Shown: positions 28,379 to 37,784, counted from the stretch's first letter. The stretch is DNA of 64,000 nt from Nocardioides malaquae (GCF_015070385.1 NZ_JADCSA010000009.1:78916-142915), one strand, 5' to 3'. Translations and numbers: made by a program. Notes: generated by a model from the sequence alone, not told the origin.

Positions 28379-28885
28379 TCAGGCCTCCGGGCCGCGCAGG
28401 GCGGACTCCGGCAGCGGGGGCAGCTCGCGGGTCTGCTCGTAGGAGCTCATCTGGCCGATCCGACGCACGTGGCGCTCGTCGCCCGAGAACGGCGCCTTGA
28501 GGAAGATGTCGATGAAGCGAGTCATCTCGTCGATCGTGTGCTGACGACCACCCAGGCTGATGACGTTGGCGTCGTTGTGGTCGCGGGCCAGCGCGGCGGT
28601 GTCGTCGTTCCACACCAGCGCGGCCCGGATGCCCTGGACCTTGTTGGCCGCCATCTGCTCGCCGTTGCCGGAGCCGCCGATGACGATGCCCAGGCTGTCG
28701 AGGCCCTCGGCCTGCTCCGCGGCGACGCCCTCGGCGGCGCGCAGGCAGAAGACCGGGTAGTCGTCGAGCGCGTCGTAGACGAAGGGGCCGTGGTCGACGG
28801 CCTCGTAGCCGTTGTCGACGAGCCAGTTGAGCAGGTGGTCCTTGAGTTCGAGGCCGGCGTGGTCGGAGCCGATGTGAACGCGCAT
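28379..28885 (-). CDS. rpiB: Ribose-5-phosphate isomerase B
   Basis: This 168-residue RpiB/LacAB-type enzyme interconverts ribose-5-phosphate and ribulose-5-phosphate. It contains IGSDHAGLELKDHL at the N-terminus and GGSGNGEQMAANKV. As in mycobacterial RpiB, the E. coli-type catalytic cysteine is absent and Glu76 in GNGE is the likely general base. ATG at 28885 has a GACAAT hexamer six bases upstream. Longer in-frame starts run into the upstream hydrolase gene and lack homology. Confidence 0.93.
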   Translation of the reverse strand: MRVHIGSDHAGLELKDHLLNWLVDNGYEAVDHGPFVYDALDDYPVFCLRAAEGVAAEQAEGLDSLGIVIGGSGNGEQMAANKVQGIRAALVWNDDTAALARDHNDANVISLGGRQHTIDEMTRFIDIFLKAPFSGDERHVRRIGQMSSYEQTRELPPLPESALRGPEA

Positions 28886-28891
28886 GGCCCC

Positions 28892-28897
28892 ATTGTC
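28892..28897 (-). promoter_or_regulatory. -10 element of a probable leaderless promoter for rpiB
   Basis: GACAAT (minus strand) ends six bases before the ATG. It lies in the 14-bp gap after the hydrolase gene. Confidence 0.45.
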
Positions 28898-28899
28898 CC

Positions 28900-29793
28900 T
28901 CAGGCGTGCTGGGCCAGGAAACCGGCCACCTGCCGCATCAACGGCTCCGCGGCGTCGAACGACTGCGGGTGGCGCCAGAAGCCGTGCACCTGGCCCAGGT
29001 AGCGGGTGCCCACCACCTCGACACCGGCCTCGGCCAGCAGGGTGACCAGGCGCTCGCCGTCGTCGCGGCACGGGTCGTGCTCGGCGGTCGTCACCAGCGT
29101 CGGCGGCAGCGTGGCCAGCCGGTCGCTGAGCAGGGGCGCGAGGTCGGGGTCGGTGAGGTCGGCGTCCGGGGCGTACTGCGACCAGTACCAGAGCGCCGAC
29201 TCGCGACCGAAGCCGTGGTTCTCCTCGTGGTAGGACGGCGACGACGCCGTCGGGTCGAGAAACGGGTAGATCAGGGCGACGGCCGCGAACCGCCCGGGGT
29301 GGCGGAGGGCGGCGACCAACGCGAGGTTGCCGCCCGCGCTGTCACCGTGGGCGAAGAACGGCAGCTCGGCCGGCAGGCCCAGCGCCTCGACACCGCCGGC
29401 GTCAAGCCAGCGTACGACCGTGGAGACGTCGTCGGGGGCGGCCGGGAACGGGTGCTCCGGCGGTCGTCGGTAGGCGACGCTGAGCACCGCCATGCCCGAC
29501 CGGTTGGCCAGGCGTCGGGCGGAGGCGTCGTGGACGTCGATGTCGTTGAGCACGAACCCGCCACCGTGCAGGTGCAGGACCAGGCCCTGTGGCCGCCCGA
29601 CCGGACGGTGCAGGCGCACCGGCACTCCGTCGGCGTCGACGTCGCGGACCTCCTCCACGTCCTCGCGCGGCTCCGCCAGAGCCGCCCTCCGGCCCGCCGC
29701 GCGCTCGGCGACGTGGTCGAAGGCGGGATCGGTGACCGGGGTCTCGTCGGCGCTCGCCGCCACGGCGGCGGCGGCCTGGGGGTGCAGCACCAC
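28900..29793 (-). CDS. Alpha/beta hydrolase, hormone-sensitive-lipase type
   Basis: This 297-residue esterase or lipase has the oxyanion motif HGGGF (residues 76-80) and nucleophile elbow GDSAGG with Ser152. The Asp lies in TTAEHDPCRDDG near 240, and the His in VHGFWRH near 270. All are characteristic of the HSL (family IV) group, which hydrolyses short acyl esters. A GTG start at 29793 follows AGGAGG. It has no signal peptide. Its natural substrate cannot be deduced, and neighbours give no pathway. Confidence 0.88.
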   Translation of the reverse strand: MVLHPQAAAAVAASADETPVTDPAFDHVAERAAGRRAALAEPREDVEEVRDVDADGVPVRLHRPVGRPQGLVLHLHGGGFVLNDIDVHDASARRLANRSGMAVLSVAYRRPPEHPFPAAPDDVSTVVRWLDAGGVEALGLPAELPFFAHGDSAGGNLALVAALRHPGRFAAVALIYPFLDPTASSPSYHEENHGFGRESALWYWSQYAPDADLTDPDLAPLLSDRLATLPPTLVTTAEHDPCRDDGERLVTLLAEAGVEVVGTRYLGQVHGFWRHPQSFDAAEPLMRQVAGFLAQHA

Positions 29794-29833
29794 GGGTCCT
29801 CCTGCGTTGCTCGGGTCTGGGGAGGCCGGGGCC

Positions 29834-30400
29834 TCAGCGGTCCATCAGGACGTCCATGCCCACCGCGATGGCCGCCGCAACCCTGAAGTCGACCCGCTGG
29901 TCGGCGACCTGCACGTCGTACTGGTCACGCACCGCGAACTTGCGGGTGATCGAGAGCAGGGGTGCCCCCGCGGCGTCGACGTAGTCGAAGTGGATCGGCA
30001 GCGGCAGGTCGGCGAAGCGACGCAGCAGGGCGACCAGCATCGAGCGCTCCTTGCCCGTGCCCTGGTAGCCCGGACCCTCGACGTGGAAGGTCGTCTGCAG
30101 CAGGCTCTGGGCGAAGTCCTTCTTGAAGTAGCCGATCTGGGTGCCGGCCTCGTCGCGGATGTCGTAGCCGGCGCCGAAGTCCATCACCTGACGAGCCTTG
30201 AACGTGAAGACGGGACGCGTGCGCGAGGAGTCGGTGAAGAACGTGACCTGCTCCTTGAAGGCGAAGCGCTTCTGCTCGGCGAAGGCCACCAGCTGGCCCT
30301 GCGCCCCCGTGCTCGGGTCGGCCTCGAAGATCTCGAAGCGGTTGACCATCATCGTGATCTTCTGCCGGACCAGGAGCCGGGGCAGGTGGGTGTGCGTCAT
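29834..30400 (-). CDS. LURP-one-related (PF04525) tubby-like barrel protein
   Basis: This 188-residue protein shows the bacterial LURP-one pattern: LVRQKITMMVNRFEIFE at the start, LVAFAEQKRFAFKEQVTFF, and KARQVMDFGAGYDIRDEAGTQ with IGYFKKDF. The fold resembles tubby and scramblase proteins and may bind lipids, but no bacterial function is established. A TAGGGT hexamer eight bases upstream of the ATG suggests leaderless expression. A large inverted repeat lies behind that promoter. Confidence 0.82.
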   Translation of the reverse strand: MTHTHLPRLLVRQKITMMVNRFEIFEADPSTGAQGQLVAFAEQKRFAFKEQVTFFTDSSRTRPVFTFKARQVMDFGAGYDIRDEAGTQIGYFKKDFAQSLLQTTFHVEGPGYQGTGKERSMLVALLRRFADLPLPIHFDYVDAAGAPLLSITRKFAVRDQYDVQVADQRVDFRVAAAIAVGMDVLMDR

Positions 30401-30408
30401 GGACGCAG

Positions 30409-30414
30409 ACCCTA
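30409..30414 (-). promoter_or_regulatory. -10 element of a probable leaderless promoter for the LURP-one gene
   Basis: TAGGGT (minus strand) ends eight bases before the ATG at 30400. Confidence 0.55.
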
Positions 30415-30436
30415 GCGCTGGTCACCGCCCCTCGGA

Positions 30437-30497
30437 GGCAACTGTCGGGTTGATGACACGACACGCCGTGACGTGCGTCATCAACCCGACAGTTGCC
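30437..30497. repeat. Perfect 21-bp inverted repeat with 19-base spacer between metG and the LURP-one gene
   Basis: Bases 30437-30457 are the exact reverse complement of 30477-30497. The 19-base spacer can add two more short helices, so a long cruciform or RNA hairpin is possible. It begins 18 bp after the metG stop and ends just behind the LURP-one promoter. It could be the metG terminator, an operator, or a dispersed palindromic element. No T-run follows on either side. Confidence 0.85.
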
Positions 30498-30514
30498 GAT
30501 GGATGGGGGGCGCC

Positions 30515-32320
30515 TCAGAGGCCGAGGCGGGCGAGCTCGTCGTCGACGAGCGACGGGTCGAGCTTGGTGAAGACCGGGGTCGGCTTCGCGATCGGGGTGC
30601 CGACCACGACGTCGTGGCGACCCCACGAGCGGGCGTTGGCGTAGTCGCCGGTGATCACCGGGTAGGCGCGGCCCTCGAGGTCGAGGTCGTCGACCTCCTC
30701 GATGCGGGGCATCGGCTGGAGGTCGCCCGGACCGCCCAGGATCTCGTCGATCTGGTTGGCGGTGAAGGGCAGGAAGGGGCTGAGCAGGGTGTTGAGGTCC
30801 TGGACGCACTGCGCCATCACCCACAGCACGGTGCCGAGGCGCTCGGGATCCTCCTTGATCTTCCACGGCTCGGCGTCGGTGACGTACTTGTTGACCTCGC
30901 CCACGGCCCGCATCGCCTCGTTGATGGCGTTGCGCATGCGGTTGCGCCCGATCAGGTCGCCCACGGTGTCGAAGGCGGCCAGCGTGGAGGCGAGGACGGT
31001 CTCGTCCTCGGGCGACAGCTGCGCCGGCGCGGGCACCTCGCCGAAGTTCTTGGCGATCAGCGTCGCGGTGCGGCTGACCAGGTTGCCCCAGCCGGCGACG
31101 AGCTCGGAGTTGGTGCGCTGCACGAACTCGGCCCACGAGAAGTCGGAGTCCTGGTTCTCCGGGCCGGCGGCGGCGACGAAGTAGCGGAACGCGTCGGCCT
31201 GGTAGCGGCTGAGCAGGTCGGCGACGTAGATGACGACCTTCTTGGAGGAGGAGAACTTGCGCCCCTCCATGGTGAGGAACTCCGAGGAGACGACCTCGGT
31301 GGGCAGGTTGAGCTCGCCGAGCTCGTGCGCCTCACCGCCCTTCGACCCCTGGCCGTTGTAGGCCAGCATCTCGGCCGGCCAGATCTGGGAGTGGAAGGTG
31401 ATGTTGTCCTTGCCCATGAAGTAGTACGACAGGGCCTGGCCCTCTCCCGCTGGCGCAGGGTTCCACCACTCGCGCCACGCGTCGGGGTTGCCCGAGCGGC
31501 GCGCCCACTCGATCGAGGCGGACAGGTAGCCGATCACGGCGTCGAACCAGACGTACAGCTTCTTCGTGGGGTTGTCCTGCCATCCCTCGAGCGGCACGGC
31601 GATGCCCCAGTCGATGTCACGGGTCATGGCCCGCGGGCGGATCTCCTTGAGGATGTTCATGGAGAACTTGATGACGTTGGGCCGCCAGGTGCCCGACGCG
31701 TCGCGCTCGTCGAGCCACTCCCCCAGCGCCTCGGCCAGCGCCGGCAGGTCGAGGAAGAAGTGCTGGGTCTCGATGAACTCGGGGGTCTCGCCGTTGATCC
31801 GGCTGACCGGGTCGATGAGGTCGTGCGGGTCGAGCTGGTTGCCGCAGGCGTCGCACTGGTCGCCGCGGGCGCCCGGCGTCCTGCAGATCGGGCAGGTGCC
31901 CTCGATGTAGCGGTCGGGGAGGGTGCGACCGGTCGACGGCGAGATCGCCCCGAAGGTGGTCTCCTCGACGAAGTAGCCGTTGGCGTGGACGCCGCGGAAC
32001 ATCTCCTGCACCACCGCGTGGTGGTTGCCGGTGGTCGTGCGGGTGTAGAGGTCGTACGACAGCCCCAGGCCGACGAGGTCCTCCACGATGAGCCGGTGGT
32101 TCTTGTCCGCCAGCTCCTGCGGGGTCATGCCTGCCTCGTCGGCGGCGATCAGGATCGGGGTGCCGTGCTCGTCGGAGCCGGAGACCATGAGCACGTCGTG
32201 GCCCGCCATGCGCATGTACCGACTGAAGACGTCGGAGGGCACACCGAAACCGGCCACGTGGCCGATGTGGCGCGGGCCGTTCGCGTACGGCCAGGCGACA
32301 GCGGAGAGGACTTTGCTCAT
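30515..32320 (-). CDS. metG: Methionyl-tRNA synthetase
   Basis: This 601-residue class I synthetase charges initiator and elongator tRNA-Met. The HIGH motif is exact (residues 18-21, [11 protein letters not shown]). A zinc knuckle is formed by Cys143, Cys146, Cys156 and Cys159. The KMSKS loop reads KFSSS (residues 355-359), a known variant in MetG of this group. The Met-binding core and anticodon domain ([17 protein letters not shown]) are present, and there is no C-terminal EMAP-like extension. ATG at 32320 has TAGGAT seven bases upstream. An upstream in-frame start would include the promoter. Confidence 0.95.
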   Translation of the reverse strand: MSKVLSAVAWPYANGPRHIGHVAGFGVPSDVFSRYMRMAGHDVLMVSGSDEHGTPILIAADEAGMTPQELADKNHRLIVEDLVGLGLSYDLYTRTTTGNHHAVVQEMFRGVHANGYFVEETTFGAISPSTGRTLPDRYIEGTCPICRTPGARGDQCDACGNQLDPHDLIDPVSRINGETPEFIETQHFFLDLPALAEALGEWLDERDASGTWRPNVIKFSMNILKEIRPRAMTRDIDWGIAVPLEGWQDNPTKKLYVWFDAVIGYLSASIEWARRSGNPDAWREWWNPAPAGEGQALSYYFMGKDNITFHSQIWPAEMLAYNGQGSKGGEAHELGELNLPTEVVSSEFLTMEGRKFSSSKKVVIYVADLLSRYQADAFRYFVAAAGPENQDSDFSWAEFVQRTNSELVAGWGNLVSRTATLIAKNFGEVPAPAQLSPEDETVLASTLAAFDTVGDLIGRNRMRNAINEAMRAVGEVNKYVTDAEPWKIKEDPERLGTVLWVMAQCVQDLNTLLSPFLPFTANQIDEILGGPGDLQPMPRIEEVDDLDLEGRAYPVITGDYANARSWGRHDVVVGTPIAKPTPVFTKLDPSLVDDELARLGL

Positions 32321-32327
32321 GCCCGTG

Positions 32328-32333
32328 ATCCTA
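32328..32333 (-). promoter_or_regulatory. -10 element of a probable leaderless promoter for metG
   Basis: TAGGAT (minus strand) ends seven bases before the metG ATG. It decides the start call. Confidence 0.6.
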
Positions 32334-32384
32334 ATGAGGGGTCGCGATCGCTCCGGCATCGGCAGGAGCGCACCGGACGGCCGG

Positions 32385-33605
32385 TCAGAACCGGTTGACG
32401 CGCCGCTGCGTCTGACGACGGATCTGCGGCAACCGCTTCCGCAGCTGGGCGCCGGGGCACGCGGTGTGGTTGGTGCGGCGGTGCCCCGAGATGATCGGCA
32501 GGCGCACCTTCTCGCCCCTGGCGTACCGGTCCGAGCCGTGGGAGGTCACCTTGACCTGGCCCTTGGCCCGGCGCCCGTCGCGGTCGAGGTGCCACGCGGC
32601 GACCTTGACGAGCGTACGCACGACCTTGCGGCGCGGCTTCGTCCTGCGGTGGTCACCGATCACGGCGAGGCCCACGGAGTTGTGGTTGAAGCCGAGGGTG
32701 TGGGCGCCCTGCACCATCGGCCCGCCCTTGCGGCCCAGCCAGGCCCGGCCGAAGCGGTCGACCAGCACGTTGTAGCCGATGTCGGACCAGCCCAGCGTCT
32801 TGGTGTGGTAGCGGTAGAACCCCCGGATGATGCCCGGGACGTCGGTCCGACGGTAGGAGCTGCTGCTCGCCGTGTGGTGCACGTGCACCTGCTTGGTGAA
32901 CCGACGCGTCACCGGCTCGCCGCTGCGCCACCGCTCCTTCGCACCCCAGGCCTTGCGGCCCCGGATCCGCGGCCGCGGTGCGTGCCTGCGCGGGGCCGCC
33001 TCGGGAGCCGGACTCGCGTCGTCGGTCGGCGTCGCCGTCGGTTCCGGGGTCGGCGTCGGCTCAGGGGCCGGCGCCGGTTCCGAGGTCGGCTCAGGAGTGG
33101 GTTCCGGCTCGGGCTGTGGGTCGGAGGTGGTGTCGACCAGGACCAGCTGCACGTCGGCGGCGCTGGCGGCGTCGCTGCGCACGCGGACCTGCCGGGCCTC
33201 CCCCACCCAGACCAGCTCGCTGCCGCGCCGGCCGGTCGAGCCGGTGGTGGTGGGACCGTGCTCGCTCTCGTCGAGGTGCTGCCACGCCTGCCAGCCGTCC
33301 CGGCCGCGGACCTGCACCTCCAGGTGCGGGGAGCGCCTCCCCTGCCAGGTGGCGGCCAGCATCGTGAACCGGTCGGTGCGCCAGGTGCTCACGCCCGAGG
33401 AGACGGGCACCGGCACCCGGCGTTCGGCCAGACCTCCCCCGACCGACCGCAGGCCGACGCGGTCCGGGTTGGGCTCCAGCTGCGGCCCAGCTGTCGGTGC
33501 CGGACCCGGCGTCGGGCCGGCCCCCGCCGGCGCCGCACCCAGCAGGGTTCCGACGAGGGCGAGGACCAGCGCCGTCGACACCGAGCGGGGCAGGACGCGA
33601 GGCAC
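32385..33605 (-). CDS. Secreted peptidoglycan amidase (PGRP / Amidase_2) with Pro/Glu/Thr linker
   Basis: This 406-residue protein carries a Sec signal peptide (about residues 1-30, ending AGA-GP). An N-terminal beta-rich region of about 150 residues is followed by a PEPEPTPEP linker (about residues 175-210). The PGRP/N-acetylmuramoyl-L-alanine amidase domain occupies the C-terminus. Zinc ligands are visible in VHVHHTASS and in [15 protein letters not shown], so the enzyme is probably active. Such proteins cut the lactyl-peptide bond of peptidoglycan or act as wall-remodelling enzymes. GTG at 33605 starts 2 bp after the stop of the upstream DsbA-like gene. Confidence 0.87.
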   Translation of the reverse strand: MPRVLPRSVSTALVLALVGTLLGAAPAGAGPTPGPAPTAGPQLEPNPDRVGLRSVGGGLAERRVPVPVSSGVSTWRTDRFTMLAATWQGRRSPHLEVQVRGRDGWQAWQHLDESEHGPTTTGSTGRRGSELVWVGEARQVRVRSDAASAADVQLVLVDTTSDPQPEPEPTPEPTSEPAPAPEPTPTPEPTATPTDDASPAPEAAPRRHAPRPRIRGRKAWGAKERWRSGEPVTRRFTKQVHVHHTASSSSYRRTDVPGIIRGFYRYHTKTLGWSDIGYNVLVDRFGRAWLGRKGGPMVQGAHTLGFNHNSVGLAVIGDHRRTKPRRKVVRTLVKVAAWHLDRDGRRAKGQVKVTSHGSDRYARGEKVRLPIISGHRRTNHTACPGAQLRKRLPQIRRQTQRRVNRF

Positions 33606-33607
33606 GA

Positions 33608-34234
33608 TCAGCTGAAGTCGAGCTCGCCGGTGCGCGAGCGCTTGAGCTCGTAGAAGTGCGGGAAGCCGGCGACCGCCACGCAGCCGTCCCAGAGGCGACC
33701 GGCGTCGTCGCCGCGCGGGATGGCCGAGAGCACGGGGCCGAAGAAGGCGCTGCCGTTGATGGCGATGGTCGGAGTGCCCACGTCGTCGCCGACCTGGTCC
33801 ATCCCCTCGTGGTGCGAGCGGGCCACCGCCTCGTCGAGCGAGGAGTCGTCCATGGCGTCGACGAGGTCGGCCTCGAGGCCGGCGCGCTCGACGGCCGTGG
33901 CGACCAGCTCTCGGGTGATCGGCTGCTCCTCGTGGTGGATCAGCTCACCGAACGCGGTGTAGAGCCCCGCCAGCACTCCGTTGCCGTGACGCTGCTCCGC
34001 CGCGATGCAGACCCGCACCGGCCCCCAGGCCGGCTTGAGCATCTCGCGGTAGTCGTCAGGGATGTCCTTGTCCTGGTTGAGGTAGGCCAGGCTCATGACG
34101 TGCCACACGACCTCGATGTCGCGCACCTTCTCGACCTCGAGGATCCAGCGCGAGGTGATCCAGGCGAAGGGGCAGAGCGGGTCGAACCAGAAGTCGGCGG
34201 TGTCCTTGCGGGGAGTCGTCTCGGAGGTGCTCAC
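33608..34234 (-). CDS. DsbA-family protein, Rv2466c-like (mycothiol-linked), with altered CxxC
   Basis: This 208-residue thioredoxin-fold protein matches the mycobacterial Rv2466c group: DFWFDPLCPFAWITSRW at the N-terminus and VGTPTIAINGSAFFGPVL at the cis-Pro. Rv2466c uses a CPWC site with mycothiol to reduce nitro compounds. Here the site is C-P-F-A, with only Cys21 retained, so a two-cysteine mechanism is not possible. A monothiol reaction with mycothiol could still work. No signal peptide is seen. GTG at 34234 lies 63 bp from the divergent pepN. The amidase gene follows 2 bp downstream. Confidence 0.85.
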   Translation of the reverse strand: MSTSETTPRKDTADFWFDPLCPFAWITSRWILEVEKVRDIEVVWHVMSLAYLNQDKDIPDDYREMLKPAWGPVRVCIAAEQRHGNGVLAGLYTAFGELIHHEEQPITRELVATAVERAGLEADLVDAMDDSSLDEAVARSHHEGMDQVGDDVGTPTIAINGSAFFGPVLSAIPRGDDAGRLWDGCVAVAGFPHFYELKRSRTGELDFS

Positions 34235-34284
34235 GCCTCTCAGTGAACCAGACCCGCTTCAACCACCCGGTTCGCCGGAGGTGA

Positions 34285-34290
34285 CAGTAT
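34285..34290 (+). promoter_or_regulatory. -10 element of a probable leaderless promoter for pepN
   Basis: CAGTAT ends seven bases before the pepN ATG at 34298. Confidence 0.5.
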
Positions 34291-34297
34291 CGACCCC

Positions 34298-36862
34298 ATG
34301 CCCGGAACCAACCTGACCAGGGACGAGGCCGCCACCCGCGCCGCCCTCCTGGACGTCACCTCGTACGCCATCGACCTCGACCTCACCACCGGTGAGAAGA
34401 CCTTCGGCTCGACGACCACGCTCACCTTCACCGCCACCACCCCCGGCGCGAGCACCTTCGCCGACCTCGTGGACGCAGAGGTCCACGAGATCACCCTCAA
34501 CGGACGCTCCCTCGACCCGGCCGAGGTCTACGTCGACAGCCGTATCCGGCTCGACGACCTCGCCTCGGAGAACACCCTCGTGGTGCGCGCCGACTGCACC
34601 TACTCCCACACCGGTGAGGGCCTGCACCGCTTCGTCGACCCGGTCGACGACCGTGTCTACCTCTACAGCCAGTTCGAGGTGCCCGACGCGCGTCGCGTCT
34701 TCACCACCTTCGAGCAGCCCGACCTCAAGTCGGTCTTCACCTTCACCGTGACCGCCCCCGAGCACTGGAAGGTCGTCTCCAACTCCCCCACGCCGACCCC
34801 GGAGCCCACGGGCGACGGCAAGGCGGTGTGGCGCTTCGCCCCGACCGAGCGGATGTCGACCTACATCACCGCCGTCGTGGCCGGCGAGTACCACGAGGTG
34901 CTCGACACCTACGAGGGCAAGTACGGCACGATCCCGCTCGGCCACTACTGCCGCCAGTCGCTGGTGGAGCACATGGACGTCGAGAACCTGGTCGAGACGA
35001 CCAAGAACTCCTTCGCCTTCTTCGAGGAGAAGTTCGAGTTCCCCTACCCCTTCGGCAAGTACGACCAGCTCTACGTGCCGGAGTACAACATGGGCGCGAT
35101 GGAGAACGCGGGCTGCGTGACCCTGCGCGACGAGTACCTGCCGCGCTCGCGCCAGCCGCGCTCGTTCTACGAGTTCCGCACCTCGGTGATCACCCACGAG
35201 ATGGCCCACATGTGGTTCGGCAACCTCGTCACGATGCAGTGGTGGGACGACCTGTGGCTCAACGAGTCGTTCGCCGAGTGGGCCTGCTACTGGTGCGAGG
35301 CCGAGGCCACCGAGTTCACCGACGCGTGGACCGGTTTCGCCAACGCCCGCAAGCAGACCGGCTACCGCGCCGACCAGCTGCCCTCGACCCACCCCGTGGC
35401 GGCCGACAACGTCGACCTGCACGCGGTCGAGGTCAACTTCGACATGATCACCTACGCCAAGGGCGCCTCGGTGCTCAAGCAGCTCGTCGCCTGGGTCGGG
35501 CTCGACCCGTTCCTCGCCGGCCTGCGCCAGTACTTCAAGGACCACGCCTTCTCCAACGCCACCTTCGACGACCTGCTCGCCGCGCTCGAGCAGGCCTCGG
35601 GCCGCGAGCTCAAGGGCTGGGCGGCGGAGTGGCTGCAGACGGCCGGTGTGAACACCCTGCGCCCGTTCTTCACCCTCGACGACCACGGCAACTACGCGGA
35701 GTTCTCGGTGCTCCAGTCGGCCCACCCGGACTGGCCGACGCTGCGTCGTCACCGCCTCGGCATCGGCCTCTACGACGCCGTTCCGAACGGCGACGGTGAG
35801 GGTCGCGCGCTGGTGCGCCGCGAGTACGTCGAGGTCGACGTCGAGGGCGCCGAGACCGCGCTCGCCGAGCTGGTGGGCAAGAAGCAGCCCGACCTGCTCC
35901 TGCTCAACGACGCCGACCACGCCTACGCGAAGATCCGCCTCGACGAGCGTTCGCTGGCCACGGCGATCAGCCACCTCTCCGCGGTCGAGGACTCGCTCGC
36001 GCGCGCCCTGGTCTGGGGTGCGGCGTGGGACATGACCCGTGACGGCGAGATGGCCGCGACCGACTTCGTGCGTCTGGTGCTGGCCAACATCGGTTCCGAG
36101 ACCGACTCCTGGGGCGTCACACGCATCCCCGCCTCGGCGGCGATGGCGGTCAACCTCTACTCGGCCCCCCAGCACCGCGCGGCCCTGCGGGCCGAGTGGG
36201 AGCAGGGCCTGCGCGCGCTGCTCCACGCCGCCGAGCCGGGCAGCGACCACCAGCTGACCTTCGCCCGGCAGTACGCTGCCGCGGCGCACTCCGACGCAGC
36301 GCTCGACGAGGTCGCCGGGCTGCTCGACGGCTCCGTCACCGTGGAGGGCCTGACCGTCGACCAAGACCTGCGCTGGCTGCTGGTCGGCAGCCTTGCCGCC
36401 GGCGGACGGTTCACCGACGCCGACATCGACGCCGAGCTGGAGCGCGACTCCACCATCTCCGGCAAGGAGTCGGCCGCCGCCGCGCGGGTGGCACAGCCGA
36501 CGCCGGAGGCCAAGGCCGCAGGCTGGCAGGCAATCCTCGACCCCGCCACGCCCAACGAGACCTCGCGCGAGATGGTCTTCTCGATCTTCCGCGCCGGCCA
36601 GGAGGACGTGGTCGCGCCCTACCTCGAGCACTACCTCGAGGCGGCCTCCACGATCATCGACGTTCTCGGCTTCCACAAGGCCTCGATCGTCCTGGAGTAC
36701 GGCTTCCCGAAGGCTCTCGCCACCGCCGACACCGTGGAGCGGGTCGACGCCTGGCTCGCGGGCGCCGACGTCTCGCCGCAGGTGCTGCGCTACGTCAACG
36801 AGGGTCGCGCCGACGTGGCGCGCGCCGTGGCTGCGCAGGAGCGTGACGCACAGGCCGGCTGA
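34298..36862 (+). CDS. pepN: Aminopeptidase N (M1 family)
   Basis: This 854-residue zinc aminopeptidase removes N-terminal residues from peptides in the cytosol. It has the substrate-anchoring motif GAMENAG (from about residue 266) and the zinc site HEMAH (His300, Glu301, His304) with the third ligand Glu323 in NESFAEW. The C-terminal ERAP1-like helical domain is full length. There is no signal peptide. The actinobacterial form lacks the long extensions of the E. coli enzyme. An 18-bp hairpin terminator follows. Confidence 0.96.
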   Translation: MPGTNLTRDEAATRAALLDVTSYAIDLDLTTGEKTFGSTTTLTFTATTPGASTFADLVDAEVHEITLNGRSLDPAEVYVDSRIRLDDLASENTLVVRADCTYSHTGEGLHRFVDPVDDRVYLYSQFEVPDARRVFTTFEQPDLKSVFTFTVTAPEHWKVVSNSPTPTPEPTGDGKAVWRFAPTERMSTYITAVVAGEYHEVLDTYEGKYGTIPLGHYCRQSLVEHMDVENLVETTKNSFAFFEEKFEFPYPFGKYDQLYVPEYNMGAMENAGCVTLRDEYLPRSRQPRSFYEFRTSVITHEMAHMWFGNLVTMQWWDDLWLNESFAEWACYWCEAEATEFTDAWTGFANARKQTGYRADQLPSTHPVAADNVDLHAVEVNFDMITYAKGASVLKQLVAWVGLDPFLAGLRQYFKDHAFSNATFDDLLAALEQASGRELKGWAAEWLQTAGVNTLRPFFTLDDHGNYAEFSVLQSAHPDWPTLRRHRLGIGLYDAVPNGDGEGRALVRREYVEVDVEGAETALAELVGKKQPDLLLLNDADHAYAKIRLDERSLATAISHLSAVEDSLARALVWGAAWDMTRDGEMAATDFVRLVLANIGSETDSWGVTRIPASAAMAVNLYSAPQHRAALRAEWEQGLRALLHAAEPGSDHQLTFARQYAAAAHSDAALDEVAGLLDGSVTVEGLTVDQDLRWLLVGSLAAGGRFTDADIDAELERDSTISGKESAAAARVAQPTPEAKAAGWQAILDPATPNETSREMVFSIFRAGQEDVVAPYLEHYLEAASTIIDVLGFHKASIVLEYGFPKALATADTVERVDAWLAGADVSPQVLRYVNEGRADVARAVAAQERDAQAG

Positions 36863-36875
36863 GCCCCGCACGACG

Positions 36876-36915
36876 ACAGGAGCGGCGGTCCCCCACCGGG
36901 GACCGCCGCTCCTGT
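36876..36915. terminator. Bidirectional hairpin terminator between pepN and the convergent DUF5130 gene
   Basis: A perfect 18-bp stem (36876-36893 with 36898-36915) closes a CACC loop 13 bp after the pepN stop. Confidence 0.8.
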
Positions 36916-36960
36916 GTCGTTCGCGCCCGTTCGCCGGGGCAGACGTCGGGTCGTACGCCC

Positions 36961-37344
36961 TCAGCCCTCGGCGTGCAGGGTCTGGGGAGCGCGTGCGTAC
37001 TCGGAGAGCAGGTTGATCCCGCGCTTGAGGCCACCGATCTCGTCACCGTCGGCGAATGCGGTCTGCATGGTGACCACCGCCAGTTTGGCCTCGCGGTCGG
37101 TCAGGTGGCGACGCACCTCGGCCCCGGTGACGACCTCGAGGGCCCGGGCCACCGGGTCGAGCATGATCAGCACGGTGCGGTCGGGCGCGGGCAGGGCGGC
37201 GTGCAGCGACTGGGCGAACGCCCGGGGCTCGCCCTCGCTGATCCCGCGGAAGACGGAGAACTCGACGCGGCTGCTCTGCTCGGCCGCCCGGATGGTGCGG
37301 TCGAGGTCGGCGCGCTCGGCGGCGTTCAGGTCACCACGTGCCAC
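36961..37344 (-). CDS. DUF5130 (TPM-like) protein
   Basis: From GTG at 37344 the protein has 127 residues, beginning ARGDLNAAERADLDRTIRAAE. It contains SRVEFSVF and the strand-helix pattern VLIMLDPVARALEVVTGAEV with LTDREAKLAVVTM, as in actinobacterial DUF5130 proteins, which resemble the TPM domain. Function is unknown. The start overlaps the end of the upstream membrane-protein gene by 14 bp, so the pair is translationally coupled. Confidence 0.75.
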   Translation of the reverse strand: MARGDLNAAERADLDRTIRAAEQSSRVEFSVFRGISEGEPRAFAQSLHAALPAPDRTVLIMLDPVARALEVVTGAEVRRHLTDREAKLAVVTMQTAFADGDEIGGLKRGINLLSEYARAPQTLHAEG

Positions 37345-37708
37345 TGGCGCCACCGGAGTCCTTCGCGGCACCCGCGGCAGTGATCTCGGCCTTGCCGCCA
37401 CGCGGACCGCCGAACCACTCGTCGGCGACCGGGGCCGCGTGGCCGGAGAGCTTCTCGCCGCGAGCCAGGGCGGGCAGCAGCGTCAGCAGGGCGATGACCA
37501 GGGCCACACCCACCGGGACGGCTGCGATCAGGATGAAGTGGTCGAGGAAGCCGGCCGTCTCGGGAGTCTCCCAGGCCTCCGGGAGGTCGGCCATGGCCGG
37601 CGTGGCCATCAGGACGGCGGTCGTGACGGCCAGAGGCACGGACAGGCGCAGCGACGAGCGCAGGGCGCGGACGGGGCTGGAGGTCACGGAGAGGCTCTTG
37701 GTGGTCAC
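37331..37708 (-). CDS. Small membrane protein with signal-like N-terminus, partner of DUF5130
   Basis: With GTG at 37708 the product has 125 residues. Residues 15-38 are a signal peptide or membrane helix ending ATPAMA-DL. A second helix lies at about 58-80 (HFILIAAVPVGVALVIALLTLL). The C-terminus is a Gly/Ala-rich cytoplasmic tail with WFGGPRGGKA. I recognise no domain. A longer frame to 37780 reaches into the divergent promoter region and is less likely. The overlap with DUF5130 suggests joint function at the membrane. Confidence 0.65.
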   Translation of the reverse strand: MTTKSLSVTSSPVRALRSSLRLSVPLAVTTAVLMATPAMADLPEAWETPETAGFLDHFILIAAVPVGVALVIALLTLLPALARGEKLSGHAAPVADEWFGGPRGGKAEITAAGAAKDSGGASGTW

Positions 37709-37778
37709 GGAGAAGAGGATATCCTCTCGCCCCGCGCGCCTGAGCACCCGATCGATCCTCGGCCTCAGGTGCGTCCGC

Positions 37779-37784
37779 AATACT
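37779..37784 (+). promoter_or_regulatory. -10 element of a probable leaderless promoter for the mscS-glbO operon
   Basis: AATACT ends seven bases before the mscS ATG at 37792. Confidence 0.5.

Noticed and set aside
31256-31270. KFSSS in MetG as a damaged KMSKS loop
   Set aside because: This is a known natural variant in this MetG group, and all other motifs are intact.
34259-36871. A minus-strand open frame of 870 codons opposite pepN
   Set aside because: Same antisense artefact. The pepN frame has all M1 motifs and a terminator.
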